The position numbers and the translations under genes were made by a program. A model generated the notes under the pieces. The model worked only from the letters and a program-made list of their open reading frames with translations. It was not told the origin of the DNA and ran no database searches. From contig QHNB01000215.1 of assembly GCA_003217965.1 (NCBI GenBank), forward strand, positions 1 to 7,644: a stretch of DNA of 7,644 bases, in the 5' to 3' direction. This document shows positions 1 through 5,262 of this stretch, piece after piece. The stretch is from Verrucomicrobiota bacterium. GTDB taxonomy: Bacteria; Verrucomicrobiota; Verrucomicrobiia; Chthoniobacterales; UBA10450. How positions within the stretch are numbered: the stretch's first letter is position 1; each line of letters begins with the position of its first letter.

Positions 1-1
1 T

Positions 2-1072
2 AGTATTGTTCGTACCCCGGACGATCACCGTGTAGCTTCCTGGTACGAGCGTGGCGAGGATCGCCGATTCTTTTGGATCCAGAGGAGCGAGCCCGATCTG
101 CTGAATTTGGGCGGCATTCGAATTGTTGACCTGCCAGTCGTCATTGAATCCGATGGGCGCGCCACTTGCATCGTGCAATTCCAGGGCCGGATCGGCCAGA
201 ACGTTAGTCAGCTGAGACGATCGCAGCGACGGACCGATTGCACGAAAAACCAGCGTCTTCGATGCACTACCTGCGACGATAAACCCGCCAATAAGGACGT
301 TGTCGCCCGTGCCTACGTTCGCGCGGGTGGAGATATCGAAAAGATGGGGCGGGTTGAATAGGCCGAGTACGCTTACACTGGCTGTGCTGCCAATATAGAC
401 TTTGCCGTTGGCAATGGTCGGAGTGATGAATTTATTGCCCGGTCCTAGATTATCGCGCCCGTTGGGCGCGTCATTGGTAGAGTAAAGCTGCGTCCCAAGA
501 TTGGCCGCATCGAAGGCGTAAAGCGATCCCGGATCGGTATTGCGCGTTGCCCACACAATTCCCTCTGCGCCCCCATTCGCAGAAACGCTCGGCGTCGCGC
601 CCGGATATCCAAAAATTTGTGCGCTTTGCGACGTCGCAGTCATGCTCAGCCGTGCGTTTGTCAATGTGAACGCCTTGAGAGCATCATTCACGGCGCCATA
701 ATAAATCTGCCCGTTGAAATAGGCCGGTGCAGCGAAGACGCCATCACTGGATAAGGCGCCAACGACGTCCTGGTAAAGCGTCGCGTTATTGCTCGGAAAA
801 AACTTTCCGAGATTATCGCGATCAGCCAGATAAATGTGCGCATCCTTGCCTGCTCCGACGACGAGATGACGGATTTGGCCGCCGCTATCCACCAGGTCCG
901 GCAACACCATGGCGCCGCCCGACCCCAGGTCTTCGTCGATCGCCGATTCACTGATCGTATCCGACATCGTCCAATAATCGGAAACGACACTGGTGCCATT
1001 TAGATCAGATAACTTCACGATGCAGTTGCCGAAATCGTGGTTAATCGGGAACCCATCTGCATCAAGCGTCGT
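2..1072 (-). CDS. Beta-propeller protein, C-terminal part in shifted frame with verrucomicrobial C-terminal domain, runs off left edge
   Basis: I translated this frame by hand from 1072 to 2: 357 codons with no stop, preceded directly by a TGA at 1075-1073. It is therefore the downstream part of the gene starting at 1938, not a gene with its own good start; a caller might use a GTG at 1018 or an ATG near 967. It opens with 'TTLDADGFPINHDFGNCIVK' and carries further propeller blades: 'HLVVGAGKDAHIYLADRDN', 'GVFAAPAYFNGQIYYGAVND', 'GIVWATRNTDPGSLYAFDAA', 'FITPTIANGKVYIGSTASVS'. From codon 238 (position 361) a different domain begins, with 'DISTRANVGTGDNVLIGGF', 'LVFRAIGPSLRSS', 'LADPALELHDASGAPIGFND' and 'SAILATLVPGSYTVIVRG'. 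I associate this beta-sandwich-like C-terminal module with exported proteins of Verrucomicrobiota; its function is not established to my knowledge. No stop is reached within the window. Confidence 0.8.
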
Positions 1073-1938
1073 TCAAACGAACCGTTGCCGGTTAGGGCGT
1101 AGATATTTCCGCTTTGATCCTGGGCCGGACCCGCGCCGCTGGCCCAGATTGCTCCCTCCCTTCCATTGGGCGTGAGATTCAGTACGCGAACCCGCGCCAG
1201 CGTGTCTTTGTCATAGGCAATGATCCAACTCGTGTAGGGACGAATGTCACAATGCGATGCCCATGCCGTGTAGATGAGCCCGTTATCGAGCGCCAGGGCG
1301 GCGCGTTCCTTGTATTGTTTCGGATCAAAAACTACGCTGCCATGGCCATTGTTGTTATCGCCGGTACCAGGATAGGTCGCAACGATATCAACCGGCCCGC
1401 CGAATTGCTCCGCCCCGGTTGTTAGATCGAGTGCATGGAGGCGCTGGAAATAATTCGTTGCCCCCTTGCTCATCGCTACTACGTAAATCGTTCCGTGCGG
1501 ACCTGAGGTCAGATCGATAACCGGAGTTGAAGTCACTCCGATGTCCGGCGTCACCTGGAAGCAGCCGCGATTGTCCGACGGTTGTTCTCCCGTCTTCAGC
1601 ATCGACTTGCTCCAGAGCACCGTTCCGTCGTCGGCGTCGCAGCAGTAAACCGTGTCGTGTTCGGTCGCAATTATCACGACGTTGTGGACCCCTGAATTTG
1701 GAACCGCGACACCGGATACGATGAGCGGTTGCGCGTCCACGTTGTCGTCGACGTTGATTTGAAAGAGCTTGCCGAAATTGGCTGAATTGACGTTCGCTGG
1801 CGTGAGCTGCGTTTCAGTTAGGTTTTGGCCGGTCCGTGCCGTGTCGTTATGCCACATCAAAACGTTCGTGCCGGCATTGGCCGACGAGCCGAGCAAGAGA
1901 ACTAGGAGAATGATTCTCGCTGAACGCGCAAACCTCAT
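1015..1938 (-). CDS. Secreted PQQ-like beta-propeller protein, N-terminal part (frame interrupted)
   Basis: This frame gives 307 residues, of which the first 288 or so belong to the real protein. Residues 1-22 form a signal peptide: basic start 'MRFARSAR', hydrophobic core 'IILLVLLLG', and a likely cleavage after 'SANA'. The mature protein begins 'GTNVLMWHNDTARTGQNLTE' and continues with PQQ-like beta-propeller blades, for example 'DTVYCCDADDGTVLWSKSML' and 'RLHALDLTTGAEQFGGPVD'. These repeats build a propeller but do not by themselves prove that PQQ is bound or that the protein is an enzyme. After 'NIYALTGNGSF' the frame degenerates into about 19 unrelated residues and stops at 1015. The proper continuation lies in another frame from 1072 leftwards. 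One missing base near 1073 explains this; a codon GAC there would read 'NGSFDTTLDADGFP'. It is separated from mglB by 70 bases and is probably transcribed separately. Real pseudogene and sequencing error cannot be told apart here. Confidence 0.82.
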   Translation of the reverse strand: MRFARSARIILLVLLLGSSANAGTNVLMWHNDTARTGQNLTETQLTPANVNSANFGKLFQINVDDNVDAQPLIVSGVAVPNSGVHNVVIIATEHDTVYCCDADDGTVLWSKSMLKTGEQPSDNRGCFQVTPDIGVTSTPVIDLTSGPHGTIYVVAMSKGATNYFQRLHALDLTTGAEQFGGPVDIVATYPGTGDNNNGHGSVVFDPKQYKERAALALDNGLIYTAWASHCDIRPYTSWIIAYDKDTLARVRVLNLTPNGREGAIWASGAGPAQDQSGNIYALTGNGSFERRLMQMGSRLTTISATAS

Positions 1939-2008
1939 AGGCGACGACAGCAGCCTACAGTCGCCGCATATACAACAGGAAAAATGCGCTCTAGTTCCTA
2001 AAAATTGA
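1939..2008 (-). promoter_or_regulatory. Intergenic leader of the beta-propeller gene with a hairpin at the start codon
   Basis: This is the only non-coding gap in the window. Just before the ATG at 1938 lies an inverted repeat: plus-strand 1941-1948 (GCGACGAC) and 1960-1967 (GTCGCCGC), an 8-pair stem with one G-U wobble when transcribed leftward and an 11-base loop. It would cover the region where a ribosome binding site is expected, and no GGAGG-like site is visible there. An A/T-rich stretch reading TTGTATAT on the minus strand just upstream could be a -10 element, but no clear -35 accompanies it. I see no convincing terminator for the operon ending at 2009. Confidence 0.25.
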
Positions 2009-2500
2009 CTAGCTCGGCGCGGTCGGCGCAGGCACAGAATCGGTAAAAATAGGCGCAGTTGAAATGTCTGACGCTTCGAAAGTAAAACCGTGATTGGTTT
2101 TCTGAAGCGCTTTCAGCAAAAGAGCGACCTGCTGGGCGGCCCCGGTCGAGTAAAAACGAACGAGGCCCACAGTTGTGCGCGGTCCGAAAACCGTGATCAT
2201 GATCGTCTCTTCGTCAACCGAATTCATGAAAATATGGCTGCCGTTTCCCTGATGATATAAGGCATTGAATTCGATCTCGCCGATGCGCCGTGCCAATTCG
2301 CGCGTGGCGGCAAAAGAACCGGCAGCGAGCGCCGCGATAATCGTCACATCCATGACGGTCATATCACCGTATTGCGAGATAACGTTCCCGCCGCGATCGA
2401 TCACCACGGTCAGCTCAGCCTCAGCTTTTTTTAGGAAATCGGCCAGGACGCCATCGAGGGTGGCCACATCATCGATGGTGAGAACGGGTATCGCGTTCAT
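2009..2500 (-). CDS. mglB: MglB-type Roadblock/LC7 protein, partner of the MglA GTPase
   Basis: A 163-residue Roadblock/LC7 protein, close to the roughly 160 residues of Myxococcus MglB, which is a dimeric GTPase-activating protein (with nucleotide-exchange activity) for MglA. The Roadblock fold spans about residues 12-135. Characteristic stretches are 'ELTVVIDRGGNVISQYGD' (29-46), the central helix 'AALAAGSFAATRELARRIGE' (56-75) and the last strands 'ITVFGPRTTVGLVRF' (102-116), all matching the MglB pattern. After it comes 'FTFEASDISTAPIF' (139-152), in the place of the MglB C-terminal helix that touches MglA, then a Pro-rich end. Its ATG overlaps the mglA stop as ATGA (2497-2500). The minus strand reads AGGGGG at 2513-2508, seven bases before the start, a good ribosome binding site. 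It is the last gene of the operon before a 70-base gap. Identification is secure by sequence plus pairing. Confidence 0.93.
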   Translation of the reverse strand: MNAIPVLTIDDVATLDGVLADFLKKAEAELTVVIDRGGNVISQYGDMTVMDVTIIAALAAGSFAATRELARRIGEIEFNALYHQGNGSHIFMNSVDEETIMITVFGPRTTVGLVRFYSTGAAQQVALLLKALQKTNHGFTFEASDISTAPIFTDSVPAPTAPS

Positions 2501-3159
2501 GCTACCACCCCCTGCGTTTGCCTGGGCGTCTGCGCACTTGCTGTGGGCGCAGATCCACGGCTGGGATCGCTCTGTTTGCTGAATTTGTGGAGCAGGGTTT
2601 GGGAGACCGCGTTCAACGTCGCAAAAACATTCTGACCGGTGCTGGAGACAACTTCGAAACTTTGGACCCGCTTCTTGCGATTGTTCAGAACGTACTCAAG
2701 ATAGTTCACCGGCGCGATGTTGGGCAGGTCGCGTTTGTTGTATTGCAAGACGTAGGGAATGTCATCGAGGGACATGTTTTGCTTGGCCAGGTTGTCCTCG
2801 AGATTTTTGAAACTCTCGACGTTTTCCTCCATCTTTTCCCACTGCGAATCGGCGACGAAAACGATTCCGTCCACACTCCGCAAAACGAGCTGGCGGGTGG
2901 CGTTGTAGATCACCTGGCCGGGCACGGTATAGAGCTGAAATTTTGTGACAAAACCTTTGATGACAACGGCGTTGAGCGGGAGAAAATCGAAGAACAGGGT
3001 GCGATCGGCCGCGGTCGCAAGCGAGACGAGATCGCCGCGATTTTGCGGACTGATCCGCTGATGGATGTAGCCGAGGTTCGTCGTCTTCCCGCAGAGCGCC
3101 GGCCCGTAGTAAACGATCTTAAACTGAATCTCCCGGCTAGCGTAATTAATGATCGACAT
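2497..3159 (-). CDS. mglA: MglA-type Ras-like small GTPase
   Basis: A 220-residue small GTPase of the bacterial MglA family, which in Myxococcus and Thermus sets cell polarity and directs type IV pilus or gliding machinery. The start at 3159 gives 'MSIINYASREI', the family's standard N-terminus; the open frame further upstream is only overlap with the preceding gene. The P-loop is GPALCGKT at 19-26. Arg53 and the switch I motif 'TLFFDFLP' (54-61) are present. The MglA hallmark 'TVPGQ' (78-82) replaces the usual DxxGQ, with Gln82 kept. The base-recognition motif NKRD is at 141-144, and 'SSTGQ' at 172-176 fits the last G motif. Position 21, equivalent to Ras Gly12, is Ala rather than the Gly of Myxococcus MglA. 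Residues 196-220 form a Ser/Pro/Gln-rich tail. It overlaps the upstream gene by 14 bases and mglB by four. Family assignment is very secure; the cellular target is inferred. Confidence 0.95.
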   Translation of the reverse strand: MSIINYASREIQFKIVYYGPALCGKTTNLGYIHQRISPQNRGDLVSLATAADRTLFFDFLPLNAVVIKGFVTKFQLYTVPGQVIYNATRQLVLRSVDGIVFVADSQWEKMEENVESFKNLEDNLAKQNMSLDDIPYVLQYNKRDLPNIAPVNYLEYVLNNRKKRVQSFEVVSSTGQNVFATLNAVSQTLLHKFSKQSDPSRGSAPTASAQTPRQTQGVVA

Positions 3160-5260
3160 GAGCAGTCCCGGGTTGCGCATACGTGCGCGCAAGTTCTTTC
3201 GTAATAGTGGCGAGTTCGCGCCGAGTTTCGGCCGTAAGCTCCGCGGCACGGTGCACGGCGGTGAGGCAAACGTTGCCCGAGGCGAAAAAGGTCACCGGCG
3301 CCTTTTCACCATAAACGGTTAAGCAAGTGAGCGCTCCGAGTCGAGTTTCCAGCATGTGTTTCTCCAGTTTCTTGAGCAACGTTGGTGCCACCGCGCTCAA
3401 GCCGTCGACCTGCATTTCGGCGGGAATGTTGCCGGCGATGCTCAGCCCATCGGCGAAAATGATCCCACACGAGCTAACTCCCGGCAGTACGCTCGCCTTG
3501 GCCACAGCATCCTTCGCATCAAAACGGGGAACAGCCGCCGTAACTGGAGCTTCGAGCGGAGACGATGTTGCCGTGCCCACAGGCTCGATCCTCACTTTGG
3601 GTAGCTCGGCCCATTCACTCTTGATCGGCGATTCTCCCGGCACCGGTTTCGGTGTGATCTCCTTCGCTGCCGGAGGGGCCTGAGCAACCACTGCCGGCTG
3701 AACCTTGGCTGGCTGTCCGGCCCCTGTCGCCAGTCCGGCCCCTGTCGCCAGTCCGGCGTCGGGCGCCAGTCCGGCGTCGGACCTAGACGCGAATCGTTGC
3801 GCATCTTCCGCCGCCTTGGTCGAGAACGGTGTCTCGAAAACTTCGTCTTGCGTGACTATTTCCTGGTCCTCGCGCATCCGTAACGCGTCACCCGGCAAAT
3901 TTGCCAGCACTTCTGGCAACGAAAGTTGCACCGGCGCGTCAATCGCGTCGGCCCGGAAAAGATTGCGATATTCAGCTGGTAGCGCGGCCTGAAAATCCTT
4001 CGGTTGTACCACAACTTTTCCGCTGGCCAGCTGGGGCGCGATAAGCGCGAATCGGAAGGAGACCGTCGTCCCTGCCGGCACCGATGAAACATCCCCTGCA
4101 ATTTGCATCGGTGGCAAACTTTGCAGGATCGGCCGCAGGGGCAGTGTCACCACCGGTTCATCGGAGGTAACGGTTGCAGCCGGTGTCGCGGCAGTGGCGA
4201 CCTCCAATTTACCGAGACCTTCCGGAATATTTGGCGCTTGGTCCGGCTTTGTTACAGGCGCCGGCGATAACTTGAAAGGTATTCTAATTGGCGGCGCAGG
4301 GGCGGAAGGCGGAACGGGCGGCCCGCTGGAGGCTGGAACTCGCGGAAACGCGGGCTCACCCGTTCCATTTGGCAAAGATTCTTCCGGCGTCTGCTCGACT
4401 GAGACCTGCTTCTCCGGCGTGACCGGCTTTAGCGAAAACGGAATCCGCGATTCTGCCGATCTTTCCGGCGCAGCGTGCTCGGTTTGCGGTCCTACCGGCT
4501 CGGCCGGTTCGGGTTTTTTTAGAGCCGGAGTAGCTGGACTAATTGCTTCTGTTGTTGCCGGTTCGACCCCAATTCGCACACGCGGAAATTCAGTGACTTG
4601 GACCGGTTCCATTTTGGTCCCAAAACGTTCGGATTCTTCGACCGCGACCTGCAGGAACAGGGTCTGATATTGGGCGGCGATTTGCTCTGGCATTTGATCA
4701 TGCCGCACCCGCAGATTCGAAAGCTCCTCCATCACTTTGTCGAAAGGCAACTGCACTACTGCAGTGTCGGAGGCAGGAACGCTGTGCATGAAAATCTCCG
4801 GCACCTGCTGGTAGAGAGCAGCTACGGTCACCGCCGGTTTGCCAACCGCCATTCCCTTTTCCACCTCGGCCGCTTTCAACAGTACACGCCGCGTCACGTC
4901 GAAACTTTCCCGCGGTTTGAGATAACCTTCCGGTACGCGATCGACCACATCGGCGAGCGCGAGCGATAACACCCGTTCCACTCGTGGCTCGAGCGCCAGG
5001 GCCACCGCTGGCGGTAAATCGAGCGGCCGTTTCACCGTTGCCCCCATCGCCACCATGTGCGATCGCGTTCCCGCCGGCGCCGGCGCGCTGGTCCCGTCTG
5101 GTGCAATGGTCCGGACCGCGTTCGGCACAACCGTTTTAGAAAGTTTATCGCTCTCCGGTTTGTTGACCGGGACCGGCAATGGCGGCGGGACGCTCGAGCG
5201 CGTTGCCGGCATGAATCGCGCCTTCACTTTTTCGAGCAGATCGAGGAACGGAATGTTCAT
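3146..5260 (-). CDS. Large Pro/Ala-rich protein with duplicated unknown domain and C-terminal Roadblock/LC7 domain
   Basis: A 704-residue protein, counted from the ATG at 5260; a TTG two codons earlier (5266) is possible but badly spaced from the GGAAGA. No signal peptide or membrane segment is visible, so it should be cytoplasmic. Residues 1-20 form a short amphipathic segment. Residues 96-189 and 369-466 align with each other as an internal duplication of a domain I do not recognise. The linkers (about 20-90, 235-365, 490-585) are rich in Pro, Ala and Glu and look disordered; one holds a six-residue repeat (AGLATG type, 496-517). Residues about 593-670 form a Roadblock/LC7 domain ('GVSSCGIIFADGLSIAGNIP' ... 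'FFASGNVCLTAVH') followed by a charged helix. Roadblock domains dimerise and bind Ras-like GTPases, and the next gene encodes one, overlapping by 14 bases. An adaptor between GTPase, MglB and the ATPase is a reasonable inference, not shown. Confidence is high for the gene and good for the Roadblock call. Confidence 0.9.
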   Translation of the reverse strand: MNIPFLDLLEKVKARFMPATRSSVPPPLPVPVNKPESDKLSKTVVPNAVRTIAPDGTSAPAPAGTRSHMVAMGATVKRPLDLPPAVALALEPRVERVLSLALADVVDRVPEGYLKPRESFDVTRRVLLKAAEVEKGMAVGKPAVTVAALYQQVPEIFMHSVPASDTAVVQLPFDKVMEELSNLRVRHDQMPEQIAAQYQTLFLQVAVEESERFGTKMEPVQVTEFPRVRIGVEPATTEAISPATPALKKPEPAEPVGPQTEHAAPERSAESRIPFSLKPVTPEKQVSVEQTPEESLPNGTGEPAFPRVPASSGPPVPPSAPAPPIRIPFKLSPAPVTKPDQAPNIPEGLGKLEVATAATPAATVTSDEPVVTLPLRPILQSLPPMQIAGDVSSVPAGTTVSFRFALIAPQLASGKVVVQPKDFQAALPAEYRNLFRADAIDAPVQLSLPEVLANLPGDALRMREDQEIVTQDEVFETPFSTKAAEDAQRFASRSDAGLAPDAGLATGAGLATGAGQPAKVQPAVVAQAPPAAKEITPKPVPGESPIKSEWAELPKVRIEPVGTATSSPLEAPVTAAVPRFDAKDAVAKASVLPGVSSCGIIFADGLSIAGNIPAEMQVDGLSAVAPTLLKKLEKHMLETRLGALTCLTVYGEKAPVTFFASGNVCLTAVHRAAELTAETRRELATITKELARTYAQPGTAHVDH
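3711..3782 (-). repeat. Four tandem 18-base units inside the Roadblock fusion gene
   Basis: Four direct copies of an 18-base unit, plus-strand form GCCAGTCCGGCCCCTGTC, at 3711-3728, 3729-3746, 3747-3764 and 3765-3782. Units 1 and 2 share one right half and units 3 and 4 another, which suggests stepwise duplication. The unit is a multiple of three, so the frame is kept, and it encodes a six-residue repeat (AGLAPD, AGLATG, AGLATG, AGQPAK) in a disordered linker. Copy number probably varies between strains. Confidence 0.85.
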
Positions 5261-5262
5261 GC

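Noticed and set aside
1065..1080. Programmed -1 ribosomal frameshifting in the propeller gene
   Set aside because: The site reads TTT GAA CGA, not an X XXY YYZ heptamer, and the -1 frame has a stop (TGA, 1075-1073) directly before the junction. A lost base is simpler.
1991..2012. Possible terminator after mglB (CTAGT ... ACTAG inverted repeat)
   Set aside because: The stem has only five A/T-rich pairs, includes the stop codon, and the T-run does not follow directly. It is too weak to call.
2518..3204. A 228-codon open frame on the plus strand
   Set aside because: It lies wholly antisense to the mglA gene and the end of the Roadblock fusion gene, has no recognisable motif, and the minus-strand proteins here are clear family members. 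It is a shadow of high-GC coding.
3160..3249. A longer start for the MglA GTPase at 3249
   Set aside because: The 30 extra residues overlap the Roadblock fusion gene and do not belong to the family, whose proteins begin at the 'MSIINYASREI'-type sequence at 3159.
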